Shown piece after piece: positions 1 through 9,115 of a DNA stretch of 64,000 nucleotides. Position numbers and translations under genes: made by a program. Numbering within the stretch: the stretch's first letter is position 1; every line of letters starts with the position of its first letter. The notes beneath the pieces were generated by a model, which saw nothing but the letters and a program-made list of their open reading frames with translations, did no database searches and was not told where the DNA came from. The stretch is from Limibacter armeniacum (GTDB lineage: Bacteria; Bacteroidota; Bacteroidia; Cytophagales; Flammeovirgaceae). The DNA lies in the NCBI RefSeq assembly GCF_036880985.1, contig NZ_JBAJNO010000008.1:1116001-1180000 (forward strand), given 5' to 3'.

Positions 1-23
1 ACGATTATAACAATATCCATGAG

Positions 24-54
24 CCTCTGTATATCTTGATACGGAGGTTTTTTT
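24..54 (+). terminator. Rho-independent terminator of an upstream gene
   Basis: A 9-bp stem (24-32 pairs with 39-47, one G-U pair) is followed directly by seven T. The gene it ends lies to the left of the window. Confidence 0.7.
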
Positions 55-168
55 ATGAAATCTTGCCGAAATACAAAAATAAAGCGGAAATTTAGAGTGT
101 ATTAAAATAGGAGAGTATCTCCTATCGCTATAAAAGATTAATTGTTGTATTCTTTCTAAACAAGAGTT

Positions 169-969
169 ATGGATTTAGCAAGTATAGCCAGACAAGTTAA
201 AGAACTCTCTCAGCAGGTTCGAACCTTTATTATGGGGGAATTCAATGGGTTTGACCGTGATCATGTGGAGTATAAAGGTATGAATGACATGGTCTCCTAT
301 GTGGATAAGACTGCCGAGAAGATGTTGGTGGAAAAACTGAGTCAGATTGTACCGGAGGCTGGATTTATAGCAGAAGAAGGAACAGGGGAGAAGAAGGAAG
401 GTGATTGGAACTGGATAGTGGATCCCCTTGATGGAACTACCAACTTTATACATGGTGTACCGACATTTGCCATTAGTATCGCCCTGATGGATGAAGAAAA
501 CGTGGCTTTTGGGTTGGTGCATGAATTGAACTTGGACGAATGTTTCTATGCTTATCGTGGCGGAGGCGCTTACCTGAATGATAAGCCAATGATGGTGTCC
601 AAGCAGACAAAGCTTAAGAAAGGGTTGGTAGCAACAGGCTTCCCATTTATTGACTTTGTCAAAATGCCTCAGTATATGGAGATCCTGACCGATATGATGA
701 AACATTCACACGGTCTGAGAAGGATGGGATCAGCGGCTGTTGATATGGCTTATGTCGCAGCAGGCAGGTTCGAAGGCTTTTTTGAATATAACCTGAAACC
801 TTGGGATGTAGCAGCAGGAGTAATTCTGGTAGAGGAAGCTGGAGGGAATGTCACAGACTTCAAGGGTGGAACGGATCATATATTTGGTAAGGAAATGTTG
901 GCAGCAGCACCCGGTGTACATGCCGATATGCTGAAAGTGATTCAACACTGGTGGTTTGACAAAGAATAG
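169..969 (+). CDS. suhB: Inositol monophosphatase family protein
   Basis: Mg2+-dependent phosphatase of the inositol-1-phosphatase fold, 266 aa, the usual length for the family. The metal site is visible: Glu-Glu at residues 69-70, DPLDGT at 85-90 and WDVAAG at 212-217. Bacterial members hydrolyse myo-inositol-1-phosphate or related sugar/nucleotide phosphates (SuhB, CysQ-like); the sequence alone does not fix the substrate, and the symbol is a family-level guess. It is probably monocistronic: a terminator lies just upstream and 111 nt separate it from ilvE. Cytoplasmic; no signal peptide. Confidence 0.9.
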   Translation: MDLASIARQVKELSQQVRTFIMGEFNGFDRDHVEYKGMNDMVSYVDKTAEKMLVEKLSQIVPEAGFIAEEGTGEKKEGDWNWIVDPLDGTTNFIHGVPTFAISIALMDEENVAFGLVHELNLDECFYAYRGGGAYLNDKPMMVSKQTKLKKGLVATGFPFIDFVKMPQYMEILTDMMKHSHGLRRMGSAAVDMAYVAAGRFEGFFEYNLKPWDVAAGVILVEEAGGNVTDFKGGTDHIFGKEMLAAAPGVHADMLKVIQHWWFDKE

Positions 970-1080
970 CCCCTGCTAGAATCCTTAAGCGCCTATGCAT
1001 TTTTGCACCTTCAATAATTATTCTGGAAATTGCGTGGCGGATAGAGAATATCCGTTTAGTACTAACAAAACAACATCACG

Positions 1081-2163
1081 ATGCAAGACCTCGCAGTAGA
1101 CATCAAAATCACACAAACAGAGCAGTCAAGACTGCCACAGATCGATTTCAACGATATTCCGTTCGGAAAGCATTATTCAGACCACATGTTTGTGGCTGAT
1201 TACAAGGATGGAAAATGGCAAGACCTTCGAATCGTCCCTTACAGTGATTTTTCACTGAGCCCCACAACATCCGCACTGCATTATGGTCAGGCAATCTTTG
1301 AAGGACTGAAAGCTTTCAGAAATGAGAAAAATCCAAAGGAGGTATTGGTATTCAGACCTGAAGACAATGCGCTTCGTTTGAATGAGTCGGCAAAACGTAT
1401 GTGTATGCCGGAGCTTCCTACAGAAATCTTTATGCAAGGATTGCATAAACTACTTGATCTTGACAGAAAATGGGTACCTGATACACAAGGTAGCTCACTG
1501 TACATCAGACCGTTTATGTTTGCAACTGATGCCTTTTTGGGTATGAGACCATCCAATACTTATACTTTTGCTATTGTAACAGGACCTGCAGGAGTTTACT
1601 ACAGTAAGCCTGTAAACGTAAAAGTGGAGAAAGAGTACTCTCGTACATGTGCTGGAGGAACTGGTTTTGCTAAAGTGGCTGGTAACTACGCAGCTTCACT
1701 GTTGCCTGCTAAACTAGCAGCAGAACAAGGCTACGACCAGCTGTTATGGACAGACTCTAGTGAGCACAAGTACATCGAGGAGTCAGGAACAATGAACGTG
1801 ATGTTCCAGATTAATGATACGATTGTCACAGCACCTACTGTACCTGTAGAAGACACAATCCTGAGAAGTATTACACGTCTGAGTGTACTGGAAATTCTTG
1901 AGGGTATGGGCTTGAAAGTAGAGGAAAGAAGAGTGTCTGTAGCAGAAATCATTGAGGCTGCCAAAAACGGAACATTGAAAGATGCATTCGGTACTGGTAC
2001 AGCTGTAACGATTGCTCCTATTGCTTCTATCGGAAACGATGGTGAAAAACTGGAATTGCCTCCAGTAGAGAGCCGTACCGTTTCAGCGAAAGTGAAGGAG
2101 ACATTGCAGGGCATCCAAAGAGGATTGATTGAGGATACGAAAGGATGGGTTTACCGTATCTGA
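1081..2163 (+). CDS. ilvE: Branched-chain amino acid aminotransferase
   Basis: PLP-dependent transaminase that converts the 2-oxo acids of Val, Leu and Ile to the amino acids with glutamate as donor. The 360-aa length and the motif GFAKVAGNYA match the longer (eukaryote/Gram-positive-like) BCAT subgroup; Lys198 in that motif is the expected Schiff-base lysine. GTGTAVTIAPI near residue 318 is the usual C-terminal phosphate-binding part. The start is the first in-frame ATG after a stretch ending in A-rich sequence, which suits Bacteroidota initiation. It stands alone: no other ilv or leu genes are in the window. Confidence 0.95.
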   Translation: MQDLAVDIKITQTEQSRLPQIDFNDIPFGKHYSDHMFVADYKDGKWQDLRIVPYSDFSLSPTTSALHYGQAIFEGLKAFRNEKNPKEVLVFRPEDNALRLNESAKRMCMPELPTEIFMQGLHKLLDLDRKWVPDTQGSSLYIRPFMFATDAFLGMRPSNTYTFAIVTGPAGVYYSKPVNVKVEKEYSRTCAGGTGFAKVAGNYAASLLPAKLAAEQGYDQLLWTDSSEHKYIEESGTMNVMFQINDTIVTAPTVPVEDTILRSITRLSVLEILEGMGLKVEERRVSVAEIIEAAKNGTLKDAFGTGTAVTIAPIASIGNDGEKLELPPVESRTVSAKVKETLQGIQRGLIEDTKGWVYRI

Positions 2164-2201
2164 TCTGATACAGGGAACTCCTGAATAATAATACAGTATT
2201 C

Positions 2202-2240
2202 AAGGGCTGCTTTCTGAAAAATGGAAGTAGCCCTTTGTAT
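2202..2240 (+). terminator. Probable terminator of ilvE
   Basis: Imperfect 13-bp hairpin (2202-2214 with 2223-2235) followed by a weak T-rich tail. It lies between ilvE and the promoter of the tmRNA gene. Confidence 0.55.
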
Positions 2241-2269
2241 TATCCAACTTTTTTCTTTCGGTTACGTAT

Positions 2270-2299
2270 TTGATAAGAAGAAAATAGTTATTATCTTTG
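2270..2299 (+). promoter_or_regulatory. Bacteroidota-type promoter of ssrA
   Basis: TTG at 2270-2272 and a perfect TAnnTTTG element (TATCTTTG, 2292-2299) are 19 nt apart, matching the known housekeeping promoter of this phylum. Transcription should start near 2305, giving a roughly 65-nt 5' leader before mature tmRNA. Confidence 0.75.
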
Positions 2300-2371
2300 C
2301 AGTCCTCTCAATGGAGAGGAAGTCGCTCCTAAGCGTAAATATATATTCTCCAATAAGGAGAGACCCAGTAA

Positions 2372-2783
2372 GGGGTCGACTGGATTTGACAGGTTGAGTA
2401 GTTGCGTACGTAAGCATGCAGGGTGGCGAGTGTACATCCTTGAAAAATTCGCTCGAACCATAATTGGCGAGTCTAACTACGCTATGGCTGCCTAATCTCC
2501 TCTTCTGAGTTGAGAATTAGAGGCATAATAGGTTGAGTTGCCTAACCGCACTCCCTGGCCACATCCCACCGCGCACTGATCTATCTGTGCGGATTTTGGG
2601 GTGTCGAACCGATAGATCTAGCTTGAAGCGATGTTACTAGCAGATAGCGAAACTCTCAGTAACTAAGGAGTTTGGTTGGTTGTTGCCTACCTGCCTACTC
2701 TCGAAAATTTAAAGTGTAACTAAGCATGTAGAAGGTCCGACAGCTCCCTTCTCTGGACGAGGGTTCGATTCCCTCCGACTCCA
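2372..2783 (+). ncRNA. ssrA: tmRNA (transfer-messenger RNA)
   Basis: Rescues stalled ribosomes by trans-translation. The 5' end GGGGTCG (2372-2378) pairs with CGACTCC (2776-2782) to form the tRNA-like acceptor stem, with discriminator A at 2783; CCA is not encoded. A T-arm (GGGTTCGATTCCC) lies just before the 3' acceptor strand. The tag frame reads GESNYAMAA then TAA (2466-2495), like other Cytophagales tags ending YAMAA. Length about 412 nt is normal. The partner gene smpB is not in the window. Confidence 0.95.
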
Positions 2784-2790
2784 CAATAAA

Positions 2791-2821
2791 CCCTCCTTAC
2801 GGTCTCGTAGGGAGGGTTTTT
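2791..2821 (+). terminator. Terminator of ssrA
   Basis: 11-bp stem (2791-2801 with 2806-2816, one G-U) followed by TTTTT. Confidence 0.85.
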
Positions 2822-2950
2822 CTGTTTCTAGGGGGGGACAGAGTATGATTATTCTTTGGATTAGTGGTATACCTCATTTTTTAAGAAAGTATATTAGAGT
2901 TTGATTTACTTGATCCAATCGATCACTTTTTTAATGAAAAATAAAACCCA

Positions 2951-3472
2951 ATGAGAAAACTGCTGGTATCAATTGTTGCATCCGTCCTGTTTGCAGCATG
3001 TACTTTTATGAAACCTATTACTATCTCGCCTAAGTCAGGGATTGAAGTAGCAGGATTTGACTTCAGAAAATATTTGAATAAAGGATTCCTTTTCAGTGAC
3101 CAATCTTATTCTGGACCACATCAAACATTAGCCGTTCTTAACTTAAAATACACGCCTGATATAGAAATACTTTTCAATGGAAAGATGGTCGAGAAGCACG
3201 TGATTATCAATTATGTTGAGCAAAATATGCCTAACTATGAACCTATGTATGTGCGGGGTTCAACATACTTCTGCTATGGTTTGGCTGTAGAAGAAATGAA
3301 TATGGACAATGTATTGTATAGGGCATATAATGAGGCAGTTAAAAGAGGAGGTGATGCTTTTGTAAGTTTGGAAATTGACTTGGTTGAAAAAGAGGCGCTT
3401 ATTTATGATCAGACATATACGTACACTGAAGTGAGAATTTCGGGTACTGTTATCAAAAGAACCTCAATTTAA
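2951..3472 (+). CDS. Putative lipoprotein, unknown function
   Basis: 173 aa with a lipoprotein signal: basic MRKLL start, hydrophobic core, and lipobox FAAC with Cys at residue 17. The mature part has no motif I recognise; it is a mixed alpha/beta-looking globular sequence ending in a strand-rich segment. It should be anchored in the outer or inner membrane. It sits alone between the tmRNA terminator and a regulator gene. The start is supported by the signal peptide beginning exactly there. The role is unknown. Confidence 0.75.
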   Translation: MRKLLVSIVASVLFAACTFMKPITISPKSGIEVAGFDFRKYLNKGFLFSDQSYSGPHQTLAVLNLKYTPDIEILFNGKMVEKHVIINYVEQNMPNYEPMYVRGSTYFCYGLAVEEMNMDNVLYRAYNEAVKRGGDAFVSLEIDLVEKEALIYDQTYTYTEVRISGTVIKRTSI

Positions 3473-3607
3473 TATCAGGAATGCCTGTTTTTTTTGATTG
3501 ATGCCCTGTTGTCAGCAAGGTAAGGGGAGTTGTTAATCCTTACGCAACACTGAGGTAAACTTCATGTATTTATTTTGGAATAATTTTCATTATAACCGTT
3601 AAGTACT

Positions 3608-4696
3608 ATGGAGTTTATTCTTACTGTGGCGATGACACAGGCATCAATTGCAAGCTTTTTACTGTGGAAAGGTCTTTACCAACAAACTGCCAAAAAATAC
3701 CTATTATACCTGCTGGTCCTGATTTCCTTACACCTCTCAATTAAGTTTATCCTGTTGGAAGTATTACAATACGAGTTACTGTTCAAGTACCTTGTTACTT
3801 CGTTTGCAGCGGCATATGGACCATTGATCTATTTTTATGTCCGTACTGAGATCAGGCAAGAATCCCCATCCAGACTATTCCATATCATTCATTTTCTCCC
3901 TTTCCTGCTTCTTTCTGTAGTATATATAGGAGTGCTGATTCATACTTATCTTGAGGCTGATATTGTCCTGTTGAAAAACTATGCGCAATGGGGTGGTTCT
4001 TATATTATGCTCTCCTCCATGATATATGTCTCTTACAGCATGTATTTGGTACAAAAAAGTGAAGTGAAAGAGGTCAAATGGATATTGGTGCCGATCGTGA
4101 TTAACATGGCAGCGGTATTCTTGATCAATGCTTGGTTATGGCTAAACTTCCATTGGGTAGAGGATGCTGAATCGTCGTCATTTGTCCTGAGGTATATCGG
4201 ATACTCCAACCTTTTGTTTTTTGTGTTCTGGATTTTGAAACACAATACGTTGAGTATTGGCACCCATGCTGTCGTAGAGCAAGGCGTGATGTCTTCCTAT
4301 AGTGATATCACACTTGAAGACAGACCTCAGAAAAAGAAATATTCAAAGTCAGGTCTTAAAGAGGAAGATGCAATCCGTCATATGGAGCAACTGAAAGACT
4401 TGATGGAAAAAGACCGCCTCTATCTGGAGTCAGAACTGACATTGGCAGACCTAGCAGACAAAACCGGTATTTCGAAACATAACCTGACCGAAGTACTGAA
4501 CAAGCAGCTAGGAAAAACTTTTTACCAGTTTGTCAATGAATACCGAATTGAGGAAGCCAAAAAGCAAATGGCATCTGACAAACACGACAACTTATTGCAG
4601 TTGGCATTAGCCTGTGGATTCAACTCCAAGTCTACTTTCAATACCTACTTCAAGAAAATTGAGGGAGTTCCTCCATCAAAATATCAAGTGATCTAA
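3608..4696 (+). CDS. Membrane-anchored AraC-family regulator
   Basis: 362 aa. The first 215 residues hold about six to seven hydrophobic segments, and residues 255-362 form an AraC/XylS double helix-turn-helix; LTLADLADKTGISKHNL is the first HTH and LALACGFNSKSTFNTYF the second with the family's conserved GF..S.F pattern. Such multi-pass AraC proteins are common in Bacteroidota and are thought to sense a signal at or in the membrane. It lies directly upstream of, and co-oriented with, the TonB receptor and phosphatase genes, so it is the obvious candidate regulator of them (inference). Confidence 0.85.
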   Translation: MEFILTVAMTQASIASFLLWKGLYQQTAKKYLLYLLVLISLHLSIKFILLEVLQYELLFKYLVTSFAAAYGPLIYFYVRTEIRQESPSRLFHIIHFLPFLLLSVVYIGVLIHTYLEADIVLLKNYAQWGGSYIMLSSMIYVSYSMYLVQKSEVKEVKWILVPIVINMAAVFLINAWLWLNFHWVEDAESSSFVLRYIGYSNLLFFVFWILKHNTLSIGTHAVVEQGVMSSYSDITLEDRPQKKKYSKSGLKEEDAIRHMEQLKDLMEKDRLYLESELTLADLADKTGISKHNLTEVLNKQLGKTFYQFVNEYRIEEAKKQMASDKHDNLLQLALACGFNSKSTFNTYFKKIEGVPPSKYQVI

Positions 4697-4885
4697 TGGT
4701 AATATAAACGAAATAGAAGCTTAATAATGGTTATGATATTAATAATCAGTTAGTTGTGTGTGTGATCCGTTGGGTTTGTACGCCAAGTTGACCGAGCCAA
4801 TTGGTACAGACGCATATTTTTTTGAGTGGATTTAACCTTGCATCGTCAATTGAAAATCCATTCAAAAGTTTTTAAAACTGATTCA

Positions 4886-7768
4886 ATGAAAAAATTATTC
4901 TACGCTATTTTCTTAATGATTTTGGCGGGCGTTATGGGAGGAGAAGCCCTGGCGCAAGGTACAGCTAAAGTTGTAGGTTTAGTCAAAGATGCTTCTGGTA
5001 CACTTCCAGGCGTAAGTGTGGTCATCAAAGGTACCAGCAATGGTGATGTAACTGATGTCAACGGTAAGTTTATGATCAAAGGTTTGGCCGCAGGTGCTTA
5101 TACCTTGAACATGTCTTATGTCGGTTATGAGGCAACAGAACTGAACTTCTCTATCAAAGATGGAGAGACTTTAACACTGGATCCAATCAGCTTGAGTGAA
5201 GACTCAGAGCAATTGGAAGAAGTACTGGTAAGAGGTACCTATATGCCATCTCAAATGAGAGCTTTGAGTATTCAGAAGCAATCATTGGCAATCCAGAATA
5301 TTTTGGCAGCTGACGGTATTGGTAAGCTTCCGGACAGAAACGCAGCTGAGGCGGTACAACGTGTTCAGGGTGTTTCTATCGAGAGAGACCAAGGTGAAGG
5401 ACGTTTCGCTATCGTAAGGGGTACGCCAATCTCTTGGAATGCTACCTTGCTTAACGGTGACCGTATGCCTTCATCAGACTTTATGAATGGCGGTCGTGGT
5501 ACTGCATTGGATATTATCCCTTCAGAACTGATCGAATATGTATCGGTAACTAAAGCACTGACACCTGATATGGAAGGTGACGTAATTGGTGGTGCGATCA
5601 ACTTCCAGACACGTACAGCTCCTTATGAGAGAATGCTGAACGTAAGTGCAGCAGGTGGTTACAATGCACAGGCAGCAGACGGATCGTACAATGCATCGAT
5701 CATCTACGGTGACAGATTTTTTAATGATAAGTTAGGTGTAATTGCATCAGCAGCTATCTGGGACAGAAAGTGGGCTTCAGATAACTATGAGATGGAATAC
5801 AACTACGAAAAAGAAGGTGCCCAGAGTTACTCAATCAACAACATGCAATTGAGAGACTATAATGGTTCAAGAAAAACAATCGGTCTGAATCTGGGTACTG
5901 AATACAATATCAATGTCAATAACAAGGTATTCTTCAAGGGACTTATTAATAAGTTCAATGACAATGAATATGTAAATCAGCACAATTTCTACTTCCCAGA
6001 TCCAGAGAGTGGTTCAACTGGCGAAGCACAGGTAATGACAAGAGAAGCAGCTTTCGTAACAGAACTGTACGGTGGTGAGTTTGGTGGTGAGCACGAACTG
6101 TCTTCAAACTGGAAGATGGATTGGAAACTGTCTACATACAAATCAGACTTCTACAATGCTATTCCTGAGAACCTTCCAAAGGATGAAAGAGGTTTGCCAA
6201 TTATCATGTTTACTCAGAGTGCACAGTACAATGAACTTGGAAGTGATGGATATAAATACTGGGATTTCGATTCACCAAACAGTGTAGGTGGTTCAGGTGA
6301 TGTTTTCCTTCCTGAGATGCAAGGTACATTTGATGCAGATGAGCAAATAATGGATATGATCTACTTCTATGGTATGAATGCCACAGAAGAAGACCGTAAT
6401 GCACAACTTAACTTTGAAGTGACTCCTTCTGACAGACTGAAAGTTAAGTTTGGAGGTAAATACAAAAACAAGGAGAGAGTATCGAGTACAGTAATGAACA
6501 TTTACCTTTCATTGGGATCGCTGCTAGGAATAGAGGAAATGCAATTGCCAATGTCAAACTATGCGCTTAACGAGCTGGATACCAAAGGAGGATTGCTGCA
6601 GGAACTGGGCTCACCTTATGAGAACTACCTGATTCCACAGATCACAAGTGAGGAGATTCTGAATATCTATGAATTAGCTAAAAGTGAGGAAGGACAGGGC
6701 TTGTTTTTCAATGCTAGTGACCCAACACAAAATTCACTGACGGCAATTAATGCGACTGAAGACGTATATGCAGGTTATGCAATGGCAGAGTGGAATATCT
6801 CAAATGCCTTGACTTTTGTAGGTGGCGCTCGTCTGGAAGTGACAGACATTACCATGGAAGGTGCTCAGCTGTCCACTAATGAAGAAGGTGAAGTAGCTAT
6901 GACACCGATCTCTTCTCACAGCAATTACGCAAAGCTGTTGCCGATGGCACACTTGAAGTATGAGATGAACAAGAATGTAAACCTGAGAGCAGCTTATACA
7001 AGATCACTGGCAAGACCATCTTTCAGCGACTTGAACCCAAGTGAAACAGTATCTTCTCTTGATGGTATCCGTGAGATGAGCAAAGGTAATACAGAGTTGG
7101 CGCCAACGATCTCAGATAACTTTGACGTAATGGCAGAGTATTATCTGGATGATGTAGGATTGATCTCTGGTGGAGCATTCTACAAGAATATTTCTAACGT
7201 GATTTTCACAAACGTAAGACAGGATGTGATTGATGGTCAAACGACTCGTCTGACACAGCCTGAAAACCTAAAAAATGCCTTCCTGTTGGGCGTTGAAGCG
7301 GGTATCTCAAAGCGTCTTACATTCCTACCTGGCTTCTTGAGTGGTTTTGGTGTAAATGCCAACTATACTTTCACTAAGTCAGAAGTGGAAGTGCCTTCAT
7401 ATGATGCTGAAACTTTGGAAGAGGTTATCAATGTGCAGCCTTTGAGAAAACAGCCTAAGCATATCTTTAACGCAGCATTGTTCTACGAAAAGTATGGCCT
7501 GACTGCAAGATTGGCAGCGAACTACAAAGGTAGCTATGTAGATGAGTACAGAATTGAGGCTGGTCCTGAGCACTACAGGTGGTACGACAAGAACCTGACA
7601 CTAGACTTCAATGCTACTTATACTATCTCAGACCACTTCAGAGTGTTTGCTGAGGTAAACAACCTGACAAACGAACCATTGAGATATTACCACGGTGACA
7701 CAAGTCGTCCTGAGCAAGTGGAATACTACTCAATCAAAGGTCAAATGGGTATCAGATTTAGCTTGTAA
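4886..7768 (+). CDS. TonB-dependent outer-membrane receptor with CarboxypepD_reg domain
   Basis: 960-aa outer-membrane active transporter. The order is signal peptide (MKKLFYAIFLMILAG to ALAQ), a carboxypeptidase-regulatory-like beta domain of about 80 aa, a plug domain, then the beta barrel ending in ...RFSL with a terminal hydrophobic residue. The plug sequence around residues 170-250 (RDQGEGRFAIVRG, LDIIPSELIEYVSVTK, TPDMEGDVIGGAINFQTR) matches the Xanthomonas/Caulobacter-type receptors (TIGR01782-like), not the SusC family, and no SusD partner follows. I chose the ATG at 4886 because a GTG 60 nt upstream would put 20 odd residues before the signal peptide. It is followed by a surface-type phosphatase, so phosphorylated substrates are a reasonable guess. 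Confidence 0.9.
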   Translation: MKKLFYAIFLMILAGVMGGEALAQGTAKVVGLVKDASGTLPGVSVVIKGTSNGDVTDVNGKFMIKGLAAGAYTLNMSYVGYEATELNFSIKDGETLTLDPISLSEDSEQLEEVLVRGTYMPSQMRALSIQKQSLAIQNILAADGIGKLPDRNAAEAVQRVQGVSIERDQGEGRFAIVRGTPISWNATLLNGDRMPSSDFMNGGRGTALDIIPSELIEYVSVTKALTPDMEGDVIGGAINFQTRTAPYERMLNVSAAGGYNAQAADGSYNASIIYGDRFFNDKLGVIASAAIWDRKWASDNYEMEYNYEKEGAQSYSINNMQLRDYNGSRKTIGLNLGTEYNINVNNKVFFKGLINKFNDNEYVNQHNFYFPDPESGSTGEAQVMTREAAFVTELYGGEFGGEHELSSNWKMDWKLSTYKSDFYNAIPENLPKDERGLPIIMFTQSAQYNELGSDGYKYWDFDSPNSVGGSGDVFLPEMQGTFDADEQIMDMIYFYGMNATEEDRNAQLNFEVTPSDRLKVKFGGKYKNKERVSSTVMNIYLSLGSLLGIEEMQLPMSNYALNELDTKGGLLQELGSPYENYLIPQITSEEILNIYELAKSEEGQGLFFNASDPTQNSLTAINATEDVYAGYAMAEWNISNALTFVGGARLEVTDITMEGAQLSTNEEGEVAMTPISSHSNYAKLLPMAHLKYEMNKNVNLRAAYTRSLARPSFSDLNPSETVSSLDGIREMSKGNTELAPTISDNFDVMAEYYLDDVGLISGGAFYKNISNVIFTNVRQDVIDGQTTRLTQPENLKNAFLLGVEAGISKRLTFLPGFLSGFGVNANYTFTKSEVEVPSYDAETLEEVINVQPLRKQPKHIFNAALFYEKYGLTARLAANYKGSYVDEYRIEAGPEHYRWYDKNLTLDFNATYTISDHFRVFAEVNNLTNEPLRYYHGDTSRPEQVEYYSIKGQMGIRFSL

Positions 7769-7789
7769 TTTTTTTAGAGAATGTATTGT

Positions 7790-7826
7790 ATGTGGGTGTC
7801 TTCCAAACAAACACCCGCATACTTTT
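7790..7826 (+). terminator. Intercistronic hairpin between receptor and phosphatase genes
   Basis: 10-bp stem (7790-7799 with 7811-7820, one G-U) followed by ACTTTTAAAT. The poor T-run suggests a leaky terminator or an mRNA 3'-end stabiliser, which would make receptor mRNA more abundant than that of the phosphatase. Confidence 0.45.
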
Positions 7827-7841
7827 AAATCCTATCATGAG

Positions 7842-8966
7842 ATGAAATCAAACAAAATGAAATTGATGGCGGTTGGGGTAGCTTCATTCCTGATGGCTGC
7901 TTGTGGAGAGTACAAAGAAGTAGAAAAACCAGCTTATACATTGCATGAATCAATATTGTTGAGTAGAGACGAAGCTGCAAACTTACAGGTGAGTTTCAAT
8001 GATTCAATTGAGTATAGCCTATATAAGACAGGTGCGTCAGGACAAATAGGAGAGCAGGTGGCAGTCAGTGAACAAGGTGTACTTCAAGGAACTTTTACAG
8101 ATCCAAGAACTGTATTTGCAGCCATCTCAAAAGAAGATACCCTGTTTGTATCAGAGCGTCATATCCAGTTGGAAGGTGCACACAACTTCAGGGATATCGG
8201 AGGGATTAGAACAACAGAAGGATATCAGGTGAAATGGGGGGTGATCTACAGATCGGACAAACTATCAGAACTGACAGAAAATGACTTTAGTAAGTTGGCG
8301 AAACTGAATGTACAGACTATCTGTGATTTCAGATCTGGTGTGGAAGTGTCTGAAGAGCCAGATACTTGGCCTAATCTGGAGCAGGTCAATGCCGTGAGCT
8401 TGCCTATTGGAGATTCTACCATGACTGATAAAAAGGAAATGTTGGCAAACTTGAGAAGCGGTAATTTTGATGCTGATTCTATGATGTATGAAGCCAATAG
8501 AGGGTTTGTTTTGACGTATGCAGACAAATACAAAAAGTTTTTCAGTGTGCTGTTGGAAGATCAAAGCTACCCGCTGTTATTTCACTGTACAGGAGGTAAA
8601 GACAGAACTGGATTGGCATCAGCGCTTATTTTGTCAGCTGTGGGGGTAGACAGGGAAACGATTACAAGTGAATACTTGATGACAAATTATTTTACCTACG
8701 GAAAAACAGAAGATATGCTGAAGAAAGCAGCCTTGCTGTACGGTATTGACTCTGATGTTTTAAGAAAAATGATGGGTGTGAAAAGAGAGTTTATTCAAGG
8801 TGCTTATGATGCGATTGCAGAAAAATATGGTACTGTGGATAACTTCTTGGAGCAGGAATTGGGCGTTGGAGCAAGAGAAAAAGAATTGCTGAAAGAAAAA
8901 TTACTCTATGGTTATCAGTCAGTAGCGATTGAAACAGAAGTAGTGGCTAAACAAACGGAATTGTAA
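7842..8966 (+). CDS. Lipoprotein phosphatase, tyrosine/phosphoinositide type (Y_phosphatase3)
   Basis: 374 aa. The signal peptide has lipobox LMAAC (Cys at residue 21), so the enzyme should be membrane-anchored outside the cytoplasm. After an about 100-aa beta-rich N-terminal part comes HNFRDIGG, the entry motif of Pfam Y_phosphatase3, and the active-site loop HCTGGKDRTG with nucleophile Cys249 and Arg255. The Lys-Asp inside the CX5R loop is what mycobacterial MptpB and Listeria LipA have, enzymes that act on phosphotyrosine and phosphoinositides. The longest open frame starts inside the receptor gene; ATG 7842 is chosen because the signal peptide starts there. Co-oriented with the TonB receptor 73 nt upstream, suggesting it releases a product that the receptor imports. 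Confidence 0.85.
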   Translation: MKSNKMKLMAVGVASFLMAACGEYKEVEKPAYTLHESILLSRDEAANLQVSFNDSIEYSLYKTGASGQIGEQVAVSEQGVLQGTFTDPRTVFAAISKEDTLFVSERHIQLEGAHNFRDIGGIRTTEGYQVKWGVIYRSDKLSELTENDFSKLAKLNVQTICDFRSGVEVSEEPDTWPNLEQVNAVSLPIGDSTMTDKKEMLANLRSGNFDADSMMYEANRGFVLTYADKYKKFFSVLLEDQSYPLLFHCTGGKDRTGLASALILSAVGVDRETITSEYLMTNYFTYGKTEDMLKKAALLYGIDSDVLRKMMGVKREFIQGAYDAIAEKYGTVDNFLEQELGVGAREKELLKEKLLYGYQSVAIETEVVAKQTEL

Positions 8967-9038
8967 TCCGTACATCTATAAAACCGAAAGGTGGATTAGT
9001 TGGAGGCACTTATACGATGCCAAATGAATTTGTTAAAG

Positions 9039-9076
9039 AAATCCTGTAAACTTTATATTTACAGGATTTTTTTATT
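9039..9076 (+). terminator. Terminator of receptor/phosphatase operon
   Basis: Perfect 12-bp stem (9039-9050 with 9058-9069), then a T-run. Confidence 0.85.
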
Positions 9077-9115
9077 TTAAATGAAAGCGGGATTCTTTTT
9101 CATTAAAAACAATTC

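Noticed and set aside
175-705. 176-codon minus-strand ORF opposite the inositol monophosphatase gene
   Set aside because: Antisense shadow of a well-supported gene; no family features.
4826-4885. N-terminal extension of the TonB receptor from GTG
   Set aside because: Would put 20 unrelated residues before an intact signal peptide; ATG 4886 is preferred.
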